Numbered from the stretch's first letter, positions 16,211 through 24,955 are shown. The stretch: 64,000 bases of DNA from Deltaproteobacteria bacterium HGW-Deltaproteobacteria-15 (GCA_002840535.1 PHBH01000017.1:1-64000); one strand, 5' to 3'. Notes: a model not told the origin generated them from the sequence alone. Translations and numbers: made by a program.

Positions 16211-16930
16211 ATGAAAGAACTCAAGATCGGGTGTGGCAAGCCGACAGGCGCAAAGGTTGGTGAGTCGGCCGGAGAGCAAAACGCAACAAACCAACCGGAA
16301 AGGGAGAGGGAGGTCGCCATGTCGATCGTAAGAGTAGGTCAGAAGGCGCCTGATTTCGAGGCGCCCGGATATCAGGGAGGTCAATTCGGACAGGTGAAGC
16401 TATCGGATTACATCGGAAAGTGGGTGGTACTCTGCTTTTATCCCGGTGATTTCACCTTTGTCTGAGCTACGGAGCTCGCCGCAGTTGCGGCCAAAAACAG
16501 TGAACTGGAGGGTCTTGGGGTACAGGTGCTCTCGGTGAGTGTGGACAGCCACTTCGTTCACAAGATGTGGCAGGACAACGAGCTTTCAAAGATGGTGAAA
16601 GGCGGCGTTCCATTCCCCATGCTTTCCGATGGACCGGGGAATATCGGAAAGATCTATGGAGTGTATGATCAGAATGCGGGGGTCGAGATGCGCGGGCGTT
16701 TCATTATCGATCCGGACGGCATTGTGCAGGGGATCGAAATCATCACGCCGCCGGTCGGGAGAAACATCAATGAGCTGATCCGCCAGGTACAGGCGTTTCA
16801 ACACGTTCGCAAAACCAACGGCGCGGAGGCGACTCCATCGGGATGGCGGCCTGGAAAGCCAACCCTCAAACCGGGTCCTGATCTCGTGGGAAAGGTTTGG
16901 GAAGTGTGGAAGGTGGAAGAAGCATTCTAA
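16211..16930 (+). CDS. Selenocysteine-containing peroxiredoxin (AhpC/TSA family)
   Basis: One open frame runs from 16211 to 16930 if the in-frame TGA at 16463-16465 is read as selenocysteine. The TGA falls exactly at the peroxidatic cysteine: [14 protein letters not shown], where ordinary family members have FTFVCPTEL. Downstream sequence continues in frame and in family ([31 protein letters not shown]), so this is neither a frameshift nor decay. Counting from M37 (16319) Sec is residue 49, normal for 1-Cys-like peroxiredoxins. No cysteine follows Sec; one lies ten residues before it. Two starts have good ribosome sites: 16211 (AGGAGGTGA) adds a 36-residue extension, 16319 (GGGAGG) gives the bare domain. 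Automatic callers would split or truncate the gene. Context is a peroxide-defence island. Confidence 0.88.
16463..16491 (+). promoter_or_regulatory. Bacterial SECIS element
   Basis: Directly after the UGA, GCCGC (16478-16482) pairs with GCGGC (16487-16491) around the four-base loop AGUU, with a GU at 16484-16485, 19-20 bases after the UGA. Bacterial SECIS elements have a small apical loop with a G near its start at about this distance, for SelB binding. The match was seen by eye, not scored. Confidence 0.72.
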
Positions 16931-16956
16931 AATCGAACAGGAAGGAGGCATGAAAC

Positions 16957-18354
16957 ATGCGGCATTCGGGAATTCGTTTTACGGTTATCGGAGCAGTGTG
17001 CGTACTGCTGATCGTCATTGGGGCGGCATTTGCCCAGGAGTCGGTCAAGAGCAGTTACAGCCCGGTTGTGATCAACGAACCGTTCAAGCAAATCATGGCG
17101 CGAATGAAGGCTGCCAAGCCGGAGATCGCGCAGCGTCAATCGAATCTCCTCAATGAGAGGTATGATCTGAGCAACAAGCCGGCAAAAGGGGCGATGATGT
17201 CCGGAGGGAAAAAAGAGGTTCAGGAAGGAGTGCGCGTCAAGCTCCCTTCAGGCATGACATGGGAGAAACTGGCCTCCATGTCGGCCGGAGCCATCCGGGA
17301 AAAGAATCTCTGGCCCGCGGGCTTTTATCCGCTCCCCCACCCCAATCATGCGGAAGGGGGCATGGTCTTCCCCAAGTTCCACATTGAAGAGATCCAGAAG
17401 CAGGAGGGGAGGGATCTCACCCGATTCGATCTCGACTATGATCTGCCGGATCATCTTTTGCCGGAGTTCCCACCGCCGATCTATCTCACGACAAGACCCG
17501 ATCTCGGGGATGTGTCGCAAGGGAAGGTGGTGACCATCATGAACTATTATGAGCTGTTCAACGGCATTCTGAACCCGAAGCAGATCGAGGGTTTGCGTCT
17601 GCTGGTGACTCCCTTTCCACAGCAGCAATTCAACCAGACCGAGGACCGGCGGTCAGAGCTGCCCCACAGGGGCGTCACGTGCTTCGACTGCCACGTAAAC
17701 GGCCACACCAATGCAACCACCCACCTGGTCGGCGACATACGTCCTCAGGAGAACAGGCATGGCCTGGACACCCCGCCGCTCCGGGGCGTGAACATCCAGC
17801 GCCTTTTCGGTTCGCAGAGGGCGTTGAAATCTATTGAGGACTTCACGGAATTCGAGCAGCGGGCCGCGTATTTTGACGGAGACCCTGTCATAGCCACAAA
17901 AAAGGGAGCGAATATTCTGGACCGGGGCAGCCAGGTTCACTTCATGGCCGAGTTTCAAGCGCTCCTGGATTTTCCTCCTGCCCCCAAACTGGATGTGCTG
18001 GGGAAGCTCGATCCGGCCAAGGCGACCCAGTCCGAGCTGAGAGGGCAGGACGTGTTTACGAACAAAGGGAAGTGCGCGGTTTGCCATCCCGCGCCGTATT
18101 ACACGGACAATCTCATGCACAATCTGAAGACGGAGCGATTCCATCAACCCAAGATGATAAACGGCCGGATGGCCTCAGCAGACGGCCCGATCAAGACCTT
18201 CCCATTGAGGGGGATCAAAGACTCCCCTCCGTATCTCCATGATCGTCGCCTGCTTACGCTCGAGGACACGGTGGAGTTCTTCAACCTGGTTCTTGGGGTC
18301 AATCTTACGAACCAGGAAAAGCAGGATCTCGTGAATTTCATGAGAGCCCTCTAG
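16957..18354 (+). CDS. Di-heme cytochrome c peroxidase-like protein
   Basis: The 465-residue protein has a signal peptide (GAVCVLLIVIGAAFAQE) and two CxxCH heme sites, CFDCH at 242-246 and CAVCH at 373-377, spaced as in bacterial cytochrome c peroxidase/MauG relatives. The C-terminal part TFPLRGIKDSPPYLHDRRLLTLEDTVEFFN is typical of that superfamily, with the YLHD segment. It would act in the periplasm, reducing peroxide with electrons from c-type cytochromes. It has about 200 residues before the first heme that are not part of the usual enzyme, so substrate may differ. It starts 27 bases after the peroxiredoxin, with AAGGAGG at nine bases, and is probably cotranscribed. Confidence 0.82.
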   Translation: MRHSGIRFTVIGAVCVLLIVIGAAFAQESVKSSYSPVVINEPFKQIMARMKAAKPEIAQRQSNLLNERYDLSNKPAKGAMMSGGKKEVQEGVRVKLPSGMTWEKLASMSAGAIREKNLWPAGFYPLPHPNHAEGGMVFPKFHIEEIQKQEGRDLTRFDLDYDLPDHLLPEFPPPIYLTTRPDLGDVSQGKVVTIMNYYELFNGILNPKQIEGLRLLVTPFPQQQFNQTEDRRSELPHRGVTCFDCHVNGHTNATTHLVGDIRPQENRHGLDTPPLRGVNIQRLFGSQRALKSIEDFTEFEQRAAYFDGDPVIATKKGANILDRGSQVHFMAEFQALLDFPPAPKLDVLGKLDPAKATQSELRGQDVFTNKGKCAVCHPAPYYTDNLMHNLKTERFHQPKMINGRMASADGPIKTFPLRGIKDSPPYLHDRRLLTLEDTVEFFNLVLGVNLTNQEKQDLVNFMRAL

Positions 18355-18387
18355 TATCGTGTCCCGGAGGACGCAGCATTAAATGTT

Positions 18388-18446
18388 ATTTCTCCCACGG
18401 CGAACCCCGGATCATGTCCGGGGCAGGCGCCGGGGGAGAAATTTTA
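18388..18446 (+). terminator. Nested hairpin after the cytochrome peroxidase gene
   Basis: ATTTCTCCC (18388-18396) pairs perfectly with GGGAGAAAT (18434-18442) and encloses CCCCGGA / TCCGGGG (405-411, 417-423) with loop TCATG. A short TTTT-A tail follows. Its design resembles the terminator at 3721-3761. The remaining gap to 18618 includes a CTCGCTTCGCTCGAGATGAC stretch, of a kind often seen as dispersed repeats, and no gene. Confidence 0.5.
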
Positions 18447-18618
18447 TACCTGCAGGAGGTTACATGATCTCTCGCTTCGCTCGAGATGACAGAGCATTGT
18501 GGGACACCACTCTGGGAGGGTGCTGAAAAGCAGTCAGCGCAAAACATTGATGAGATTGACACGGAACCCCGGGCGCTGTTAAAAAAAACCGACTAACAGG
18601 CTCGGAGGTCGAAAAGGG

Positions 18619-19281
18619 ATGCCTTTCAGGGATTTCTCCATTACCCCCGCGTACAGGGAGCTTTACCCGGGAGTTGGCTTCGGGCTGACCCTGGTCGCCG
18701 GATGCGCCAATCCGGAAAACCCGCCCGGATTCGATCAGCACAAGCGAAAGCTTTTACGCAAACTCAAGAGAAGGGAAACACTCGCGGAGATCACCGCTCG
18801 TATCGACACATACGACCGGTTTTTTCAGTCCTTCGGTTTCGAGTGTCCCCTTCCCAAGCACCTGAAGTATACGGTCAACACGGGGTTCCCCCGGTATAAT
18901 CTCATGGTGGACGCACATTTCATGGCGGAGATGTGCGCCGGAATCCTTGTGGCGGTTACGGACTTCGACCGCTTCGACGGCAGTCTGACCCTCGATGTCG
19001 CAAAAGAAGATGAGGTTTGTCTCGGCATGGGAGGGAGGGAGTTCAGGACCAGAACAGGCGAGATCGTGCTCAGGGACGAAAGGGATATTGTCTGCATTTT
19101 GTGCCAGGGCGCTGATGAGAAGACGAGGATAAAAGAGACCACCCGAAGGGTGCTTTTTTATGCCTATGCGGTGCCGGGCATCGATGCAGGGTTTCTTCGC
19201 GAAGGTCTCGCTCTTGCGGCGGAAGCGGTCGCGCTGTTCGGCGGAGGTACTGCAGAGGGTCCGGAAATCTTCGGGATTTAG
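18619..19281 (+). CDS. B3/B4 tRNA-binding domain protein
   Basis: The 220-residue protein resembles free-standing B3/B4 domains, the module found in the beta subunit of phenylalanyl-tRNA synthetase where it edits mischarged tRNA. Recognisable parts are FPRYNLMVDAHFMAEMCAGI, FDGSLTLDVAKEDEVCLGMGG and the closing ETTRRVLFYAYAVPGID. Members are often annotated as uncharacterised or as phosphoenolpyruvate synthase-like regulators; function is not established, tRNA or aminoacyl-tRNA binding being the best guess. It is followed by the leucine attenuator but appears to be separately transcribed. Confidence 0.78.
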   Translation: MPFRDFSITPAYRELYPGVGFGLTLVAGCANPENPPGFDQHKRKLLRKLKRRETLAEITARIDTYDRFFQSFGFECPLPKHLKYTVNTGFPRYNLMVDAHFMAEMCAGILVAVTDFDRFDGSLTLDVAKEDEVCLGMGGREFRTRTGEIVLRDERDIVCILCQGADEKTRIKETTRRVLFYAYAVPGIDAGFLREGLALAAEAVALFGGGTAEGPEIFGI

Positions 19282-19312
19282 ACCACTAACAATGAAACTC
19301 CGGAAAAAAGAC

Positions 19313-19341
19313 TTGACACATCCGGTCCCGCGCACTATCCT
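19313..19341 (+). promoter_or_regulatory. Promoter of the leu-ilv operon
   Basis: TTGACA (19313-19318), 17 bases, TATCCT (19336-19341). Transcription would start near 19348, about 30 bases before the leader peptide ATG and about 240 bases before cimA. Confidence 0.75.
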
Positions 19342-19378
19342 CATGCAATTACACTCTTGAGGAAAACAGTTATCAGGT

Positions 19379-19498
19379 ATGTTGCCTCTTAGCCAAAATA
19401 TCATCGCCATTACCACCGCAATAGGGGTCCCTGTATCCCTATTGCTCCTCCTCCTTTTGGGGGTGAAACCCAAAATTCCGGGCCTGATGATGGCATGA
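19379..19498 (+). CDS. Branched-chain amino acid leader peptide
   Basis: This 39-codon open frame starts with ATG, ends with TGA, and encodes a peptide with Ile at 8, 9, 11 and 15, Val at 17, 19 and 29, and seven consecutive leucines at 21-27 (CTA TTG CTC CTC CTC CTT TTG). A run of control codons followed at once by alternative hairpins is diagnostic of a leader peptide. The peptide itself need have no function; translation speed through the Leu run is the signal. The ribosome site is modest (CAGG next to the ATG, or GAGG 17 bases away). It is too short for usual gene calling. Confidence 0.88.
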   Translation: MLPLSQNIIAITTAIGVPVSLLLLLLLGVKPKIPGLMMA

Positions 19499-19515
19499 CA
19501 TAGAACAGATTCTGC

Positions 19516-19555
19516 AAAAACCGTTATCAGGCCCCCCTGATAACGGTTTTTTTTT
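19516..19555 (+). terminator. Attenuator terminator before cimA
   Basis: AAAAACCGTTATCAGG (19516-19531), loop CCCC, and the exact complement (19536-19551) running into nine T residues. It ends 34 bases before the cimA start codon, with no other promoter visible between. Confidence 0.95.
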
Positions 19556-19589
19556 GCAAACATTTTTACGCCAGGTTTAGGAAACAGGT

Positions 19590-21164
19590 ATGAGCAGGCA
19601 GATCGTTCTTTATGACACGACCCTCAGGGACGGAACCCAGGGGGAGCACGTAAATCTCTCGGCTGAGGACAAGCTCCGCGTGGCGCGGAAGCTGGATGAG
19701 ATGGGCATCCACTATGTGGAAGGAGGCTGGCCCGGTTCAAATCCCAAGGACGGACGCTTTTTCGAGATGTGCCGGTCCGTCCGGTTCAAAAATATCCGTC
19801 TGGCCGCTTTCGGAAGCACACGACGGCCATACCTCCGGCCTGAAGAGGATCAGAATATTGCATCCCTGCTGGAAACAGGGGCTGAAACCGTGACCATCTT
19901 CGGCAAGAGCTGGGATCTCCATGCCTCTGAGCTCATCGGCGCCACCCTGGACGAGAACCTGGCAATGATCCGGGACAGCATCAGGTATCTGAAGGAGAAG
20001 GTGGGAGAAGTTATCTACGATGCGGAGCACTTCTTCGACGGGTACAAGCGGAATCCCTCCTATGCCCTGAAAACTGTTGAGGCGGCGATAGAGGGAGGTG
20101 CGGACATGATCGTCCTCTGCGACACGAATGGAGGCACCCTGCCGCATGAGGTGAAAGAGATCATCGATAAGGTTGCGCCCGGCATCGATCGGCCCTTCGG
20201 GATTCACGCGCATAATGACTGTGGTCTGGCACTGGCCAATTCCCTTGTTGCCGTACAGGCGGGAGGCTCCATGGTGCAGGGGACCGTCAACGGGTACGGG
20301 GAGAGATGCGGAAACACGGACCTGATCTCGGTAATCGGGAATCTTCAAGTGAAGATGGGCTTTGACTGCATTCCACCCGAGATGCTCAGAAAGCTGACCG
20401 AACTCTCCAGGTATGTGAGCGAAGTGGCCAATATGCTCCCCGTCAATCAGCGTCCTTTTGTGGGGAAGAGCGCCTTTGCACACAAAGGCGGTGTGCACGT
20501 AAGTGCGATCATCAAGGATCCGCGCGCCTATGAGCACATTGAACCGGAGCTGGTGGGGAACCGGCGCCGGGTCCTGGTTTCCGACCTCTCGGGCAAGAGC
20601 AACATCGATTACAAGGCACGGGAGATGGGAATCAAAATCGGTGGCAACGGATACGGCAGCGACAAGATCGTGCAGGAGATCAAGCGAATGGAGGACCAGG
20701 GGTACCAGTTCGACGCCGCGGAAGGCAGCCTGGAGCTCCTCATCAAGAAAGCCACCGGACAATTCATCGAACCCTTCAAACTGGAGTCTTTCAGGGTTAC
20801 CATTGAAAAGAACGGGTCCGACCCGAGCGCGTCGCAGGCGACCATCAAAATCTCCGTCGGAGACGAACATGAGATTACGGCAGCCGAGGGAGACGGTCCG
20901 GTCAATGCCCTCGACAATGCCCTTCGAAAGGCTCTCTACAAGTTCTTCCCACAGATCAATGAAATGGGGTTGGTGGATTTCAAGGTGCGGGTCATTGACG
21001 GAAGCGACGGAACAGGCGCAAAGGTGCGGGTGCAAATCGAGTCCAGGGACCCCAAAGAAATCTGGTCGACTCTGGGGGTGTCGGAGAATGTCATCGAGGC
21101 GAGTTGGCAGGCCCTGGTGGACAGCGTTCAGTACAAACTGTCCAGAACCCCGAATGAGAACTGA
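19590..21164 (+). CDS. cimA: (R)-citramalate synthase
   Basis: The 524-residue enzyme condenses pyruvate and acetyl-CoA to citramalate, the first step of the threonine-independent isoleucine route. It belongs to the DRE-TIM metallolyase family: IVLYDTTLRDGTQGEHV near the N terminus, the metal-binding HAHNDCGLALANS and NGYGERCGN, and the C-terminal LeuA-type regulatory domain from about residue 400. The opening with TQGEHVNLS and the GGWPGSNPKD stretch is the citramalate synthase version rather than isopropylmalate synthase. It is the first gene after the leucine attenuator. A 28-codon open frame at 21166-21252 just after it has no support beyond its start and stop. Confidence 0.93.
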   Translation: MSRQIVLYDTTLRDGTQGEHVNLSAEDKLRVARKLDEMGIHYVEGGWPGSNPKDGRFFEMCRSVRFKNIRLAAFGSTRRPYLRPEEDQNIASLLETGAETVTIFGKSWDLHASELIGATLDENLAMIRDSIRYLKEKVGEVIYDAEHFFDGYKRNPSYALKTVEAAIEGGADMIVLCDTNGGTLPHEVKEIIDKVAPGIDRPFGIHAHNDCGLALANSLVAVQAGGSMVQGTVNGYGERCGNTDLISVIGNLQVKMGFDCIPPEMLRKLTELSRYVSEVANMLPVNQRPFVGKSAFAHKGGVHVSAIIKDPRAYEHIEPELVGNRRRVLVSDLSGKSNIDYKAREMGIKIGGNGYGSDKIVQEIKRMEDQGYQFDAAEGSLELLIKKATGQFIEPFKLESFRVTIEKNGSDPSASQATIKISVGDEHEITAAEGDGPVNALDNALRKALYKFFPQINEMGLVDFKVRVIDGSDGTGAKVRVQIESRDPKEIWSTLGVSENVIEASWQALVDSVQYKLSRTPNEN

Positions 21165-21288
21165 TATGGCGATATATCCAAGAACGAGCATGGAGGCACT
21201 TGCCGCAGATTTTCTCGACAGAGAGAGTCTGCGGAGGGTCCTTATGGGATAGCCTTTTAGGTATGCAGATCTTTAATTATCCCCGTAT

Positions 21289-21414
21289 GCAGGCTGGAGC
21301 AAAAATGTTCAGATGCAAGGCATCCGAAATTCCGAGGAGCGAGCGTACAACAGGTACTGCCGTAGTGACGAGGAGTGAGGATAGCGCAGCAGATGGGCGT
21401 TTTTCATCGCCTGC
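21289..21414. repeat. Imperfect palindromic intergenic element
   Basis: GCAGGC...AAAAATGTTCAGATGC on the left mirrors GCAGATGGGCGTTTTTCATCGCCTGC-like sequence on the right, with an inner pair of GTAC blocks and CCGAGGAGCG / CGAGGAGTG flanks. It resembles a palindrome I have seen repeatedly between genes in Geobacter-like genomes, but only this copy is in the window. It fills the gap between cimA and leuA and ends 20 bases before leuA, so it would be transcribed within the operon. Confidence 0.5.
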
Positions 21415-21434
21415 CAGCACAAGGAGGTTATCCC

Positions 21435-22982
21435 ATGACTGACAATCGTGTGATCATATTCGATACGACATTAAGGGACGGTGAGCAGTCCCCGGGCGCA
21501 AGCATGAACACAGCGGAAAAGGTGCGGCTTTCCATCCAGCTCGAGAAACTGGGTGTGGATGTGATTGAAGCCGGCTTTCCTGCCGCTTCCCCGGGCGACT
21601 CCGAGGCTGTCAGGCATATTGCCGCAAAGGTCAGGCGTGCCCAGGTGGCCGCTCTGGCCAGGGCTTCGGAAGAGGACATCGATCGCGCCTGGGCATCTGT
21701 CAAGGATGCGGCCCATCCAAGAATCCACACCTTTATCGCAACCTCCGACATCCATATGAAATACAAGCTCCGAATGGACCGCGAGCAGGTGGTCAAGGCC
21801 GCTGTTCATGCGGTGCGGCATGCAAAGAAGTACACGGAGAACGTGGAGTTCTCGGCAGAAGACGGTTCTCGAAGCGATCCTGATTTTCTCTGTGAGATCT
21901 TCGGCGCCGCTATCGAAGCAGGGGCGACCACCATCAATCTCCCTGACACGGTGGGATACGCGCTCCCAGATGAGTTCGGACAACTGGTCGCCTACGTAAA
22001 GGCCAAAACTCCGGGGATGGACAGAATTGTCCTGAGTGTGCACTGCCATAATGATCTTGGTCTTGCAACGGCAAATACCCTTGCCGGGTTGCGGGCCGGT
22101 GCGCGCCAGGCCGAGGTCACCCTCAACGGCATAGGCGAGAGGGCGGGCAACACCTCCCTGGAGGAGGTCGTGATGAGCCTCTACACACGGGGCGAGAACA
22201 CCGGCCTCACCACGTCCGTCAATACCAGGGAGATCTTTCCCACCAGCAGGCTCGTCAGTATGATCACCGGCATCGTGATTCAGCCCAACAAGGCCATCGT
22301 AGGGGCGAATGCCTTTGCCCACGAGGCCGGCATCCACCAGGACGGCATGCTGAAGCACAGAATGACCTATGAGATCATGGAGCCGGAGACCGTGGGCCTC
22401 TCCATGACCCGTCTCGTGCTCGGGAAACACTCCGGCCGGCACGCCTTCAGAAAGAAATTGGTCGAACTGGGTTATGACCTTGGAGAGGATGATGTCAACA
22501 AGGTTTTCGAGAAGTTCAAGGAACTGGCGGACAAGCGCAAGGAGATCCTCGACGAGGACATCGAAGTTCTTGTGGCCGAAGAGATTCTGCGGATCCCGGA
22601 CAAGTACCAGTTGGACTACCTGACCGTTGTTTGCGGAACGGTCGCGGTGCCGACAGCAACCGTGAAACTGAAGATCGACGGCAAAGAGGCCCAGGGAGCA
22701 GGGTTTGGGATCGGGCCGATCGATGCCGCCTTCAACACCATAGCCAAGATCACGGGGACCCGTTCAAAGCTGGTGCGATTCTCCATCACGGCCATCAGCA
22801 GCGGCACCGATGCACAGGGGGAGGTGACGGTTCGTCTGCAGGAAAACGGTCTGGTGGCGCTGGGCAAGGGGGCCGACTCGGATATTTTCATTGCAAGCGC
22901 CAGGGCTTACATAAACGGACTGAACAGGATCGAATACCTGAAGAAGAACCCCTCCCTTGCACCGGAGGAAAGATCTCTTTAG
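21435..22982 (+). CDS. leuA: 2-Isopropylmalate synthase
   Basis: The 515-residue enzyme condenses 2-ketoisovalerate and acetyl-CoA, the committed step to leucine. Landmarks are [19 protein letters not shown], the metal-binding [16 protein letters not shown], the [17 protein letters not shown] motif and the HSGRHAF segment; the C-terminal 120 residues form the leucine-binding regulatory domain. AAGGAGGT stands seven bases before the ATG at 21435, so longer in-frame starts are rejected. It is second in the cimA-leuA-leuC-leuD-ilvDBNC series and should be controlled by both feedback and the upstream attenuator. Confidence 0.96.
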   Translation: MTDNRVIIFDTTLRDGEQSPGASMNTAEKVRLSIQLEKLGVDVIEAGFPAASPGDSEAVRHIAAKVRRAQVAALARASEEDIDRAWASVKDAAHPRIHTFIATSDIHMKYKLRMDREQVVKAAVHAVRHAKKYTENVEFSAEDGSRSDPDFLCEIFGAAIEAGATTINLPDTVGYALPDEFGQLVAYVKAKTPGMDRIVLSVHCHNDLGLATANTLAGLRAGARQAEVTLNGIGERAGNTSLEEVVMSLYTRGENTGLTTSVNTREIFPTSRLVSMITGIVIQPNKAIVGANAFAHEAGIHQDGMLKHRMTYEIMEPETVGLSMTRLVLGKHSGRHAFRKKLVELGYDLGEDDVNKVFEKFKELADKRKEILDEDIEVLVAEEILRIPDKYQLDYLTVVCGTVAVPTATVKLKIDGKEAQGAGFGIGPIDAAFNTIAKITGTRSKLVRFSITAISSGTDAQGEVTVRLQENGLVALGKGADSDIFIASARAYINGLNRIEYLKKNPSLAPEERSL

Positions 22983-22992
22983 CAGGAGCAAA

Positions 22993-23091
22993 GCGCATAG
23001 CGCATGGCGCACAGCGACAAAGTACAATTGAAGAGCTACAACCAACAACCCGCAACTCGCAACGAGACGAAAAGGACAACGGACAAATGAC
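22993..23091. repeat. Three heptamer arrays in the leuA-leuC gap
   Basis: Four units GCGCATA, GCGCATG, GCGCACA, GCGACAA run in perfect 7-base phase at 22993-23020. Four more of the ACNNNCA type (ACCAACA, ACCCGCA, ACTCGCA, ACGAGAC) follow at 23041-23068, then three, AAAGGAC, AACGGAC, AAATGAC, at 23071-23091. The last unit includes the leuC start codon, and AAAGGA of the first serves as its ribosome site. Confidence 0.75.
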
Positions 23092-24352
23092 AAAACCAAT
23101 GACCATCACGGAAAAGATACTGGCCAGCCACGCGGATCTGGAGTTTGTCGCACCCGGCGACCTGATCAAGGTCCGCGTCGATCTGGCGCTGGCCAATGAC
23201 ATTACAGCGCCCCTGGCAATCAGGGTGTTTCATCGGACAGGCCGGAGTCAGGTCTTCGATCCTCGAAAGGTTGCGCTGGTGGCGGATCACTTTGTGCCTA
23301 ACAAGGACATCCCTTCGGCCGAGCAGTCCAAGATCATGAGAACATTTGCGAGGGACCAGGGGATCGTGCATTACTATGAACCCGGGGACGGAGGGGTCGA
23401 ACACGTGATCCTTCCTGAGAAGGGGCTGGTCATCCCCGGGGATCTTGTCATCGGCGCCGACAGCCACACCTGCACCTACGGTGCATTAGGCGCCTTTTCC
23501 TCGGGTGTCGGGAGCACTGACCTCGGCGTCATCATGGCAACCGGCAGAACGTGGTTGAAGGTGCCTCCCTCCATCAGGGTCGATTATGAAGGAAAGCTCA
23601 GGCATTGGGTAGGAGGAAAGGATCTCATTCTCTACACCCTCGGATTGCTTGGCGTGGAAGGCGCCAATTACAAGAGTCTCGAATTCTCCGGAGAGACGAT
23701 TCATGCATTGCCCATGGATCAAAGGCTCACAATGTGCAATATGGCCGTGGAAGGCGGGGCCAAGAACGGCATAGTCGAACCGGATGAGATCACAATGGCG
23801 TATGTCTCGGGACGTTCCGGCAGGAAGCCGGAGGTTTTCCGGAGCGACACGGATGCCCGTTACGAAAAGGTGCTGAAGATCGATGTGAGCGCGATGGAAC
23901 CTCAGGTGGCCGTGCCCCATTCCCCGGACAATGTGAAGCCCGTCAGTCAGGTGGGCCATGTTGCACTGGATCAGGTTTTTATCGGATCTTGCACCAACGG
24001 CAGGCTGGAAGACCTCAGGGTCGCTTCAGGTATCCTCAAGGGGAAGTCCGTGGCAAAAGGGACCCGGTTCATCGTGCTGCCGGGTTCCGCAGAGGTCTAC
24101 AGGCAGGCTCTCCGGGAGGGAATCCTGGAGACGCTGCTGGATGCCGGAGCCGTGATAGGCCCGCCCTCGTGCGGCCCCTGCCTTGGCGGCCATCTCGGAA
24201 TCCTTGCCGATGGAGAGAGGGCGCTTTCCACGTCGAACCGGAATTTTCTGGGGAGGATGGGCCATGTGGGGAGCGAGGTATACCTGGCGAGCCCTGCGGT
24301 GGCGGCGGCTTCGGCGATCCTGGGCAGGATCGGGTCACCGGATGAAGTATGA
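23087..24352 (+). CDS. leuC: 3-Isopropylmalate dehydratase large subunit
   Basis: The 421-residue aconitase-family subunit isomerises 2- to 3-isopropylmalate with LeuD, and with citramalate in the isoleucine route. Cluster cysteines are in the GSCTNGR motif and in PPSCGPCLGGH; the ADSHTCTYGALGAFSSGVGSTD segment is also diagnostic. It is of the shorter archaeal/deltaproteobacterial type rather than the roughly 470-residue enterobacterial type. I used the ATG at 23087; an alternative at 23099 (MTITEKIL) matches many homologues but has no ribosome site of its own. Confidence 0.94.
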   Translation: MTKPMTITEKILASHADLEFVAPGDLIKVRVDLALANDITAPLAIRVFHRTGRSQVFDPRKVALVADHFVPNKDIPSAEQSKIMRTFARDQGIVHYYEPGDGGVEHVILPEKGLVIPGDLVIGADSHTCTYGALGAFSSGVGSTDLGVIMATGRTWLKVPPSIRVDYEGKLRHWVGGKDLILYTLGLLGVEGANYKSLEFSGETIHALPMDQRLTMCNMAVEGGAKNGIVEPDEITMAYVSGRSGRKPEVFRSDTDARYEKVLKIDVSAMEPQVAVPHSPDNVKPVSQVGHVALDQVFIGSCTNGRLEDLRVASGILKGKSVAKGTRFIVLPGSAEVYRQALREGILETLLDAGAVIGPPSCGPCLGGHLGILADGERALSTSNRNFLGRMGHVGSEVYLASPAVAAASAILGRIGSPDEV

Positions 24353-24414
24353 ACAAAAGGGCAATCTCTTCCGCAGAGCCGCTGAGCAGTGGAAAGATGA
24401 ACCCGAAGACAATA

Positions 24415-24449
24415 CCGATCACAACGGACCAATGACAACGGACAAAGGA
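24415..24449. repeat. Heptamer array in the leuC-leuD gap
   Basis: Five units in strict 7-base phase: CCGATCA, CAACGGA, CCAATGA, CAACGGA, CAAAGGA. The CAACGGA unit is the same as AACGGAC in the preceding gap, shifted by one base. The AAAGGA of the last unit precedes the leuD ATG by eight bases and probably acts as its ribosome site. Confidence 0.75.
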
Positions 24450-24457
24450 CATATATT

Positions 24458-24955
24458 ATGAAATTCGAAGGAAAAGGTTGGAAGTTCGGGGACAACGTCG
24501 ATACTGACGCGATCATTCCGGCAAGATTCCTGAATGTTTCGGATGAAGATCAACTGGCCGCAAGCTGTTTCATCGACCTGAGACCCGAGTTTGTAAAAGG
24601 GGTAGGCCGTGGGGACATTATCCTGGCGGGGACCAACTTCGGGTGCGGGTCCTCGAGGGAGCATGCACCCCTGGCCATCAAAGCCTCCGGTGTAAGCGTT
24701 GTGGTTGCACGGAGCTTCGCAAGGATCTTTTACCGGAATTCGTTCAACATCGGGCTTCCCATCCTGGAGTGCGACGAGGCGGTCTCCGCCTTCGCAGAAG
24801 GGGCACGCCTCTCGGTGGACCTCGAGTCCGGGGAGATCCGGGACACGAAGACAGGAGTGAAACTCTTTGCGAAACCTGTCCCGGACTTCATGCGGGAGAT
24901 GATTCAGGCGGGCGGCCTCGTGCCGTATATTAAAGCCAATGGCGGGACGTTCTAG
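24458..24955 (+). CDS. leuD: 3-Isopropylmalate dehydratase small subunit
   Basis: The 165-residue swivelling-domain partner of LeuC. It opens with the family pattern GDNVDTDAIIPARFL, has the GTNFGCGSSREHAPLAIKASG signature and ends with VPYIKANGG. Size fits the short LeuD type that pairs with the short LeuC upstream. It lies 21 bases before ilvD, the tightest junction in the operon and one of the few without a repeat array. Confidence 0.95.
   Translation: MKFEGKGWKFGDNVDTDAIIPARFLNVSDEDQLAASCFIDLRPEFVKGVGRGDIILAGTNFGCGSSREHAPLAIKASGVSVVVARSFARIFYRNSFNIGLPILECDEAVSAFAEGARLSVDLESGEIRDTKTGVKLFAKPVPDFMREMIQAGGLVPYIKANGGTF

Larger units (their letters stand above)
19369..19555 (+). promoter_or_regulatory. 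Leucine attenuator controlling cimA-leu-ilv genes
   Basis: Four regions can be read. Region 1, GTTATCAGG at 19369-19377, can pair with region 2 (nine pairs, two G-U). Region 2, 19480-19493, can instead pair with region 3, 19521-19534, over 14 contiguous pairs including two G-U: the antiterminator. Region 3 also pairs with region 4 to make the terminator. Region 2 sits at the end of the leader peptide gene, so a ribosome that stalls in the seven leucine codons leaves it free (read-through), while one that reaches the stop codon masks it (termination). This is classic transcription attenuation by amino acid supply. Confidence 0.88.

Noticed and set aside
19737-21191. A 484-codon minus-strand open frame opposite cimA
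   Set aside because: Shadow of cimA; composition and lack of motifs do not support a gene.
21166-21252. A 28-codon open frame directly after cimA
   Set aside because: Start and stop only; no ribosome site, no known peptide family, could be chance.
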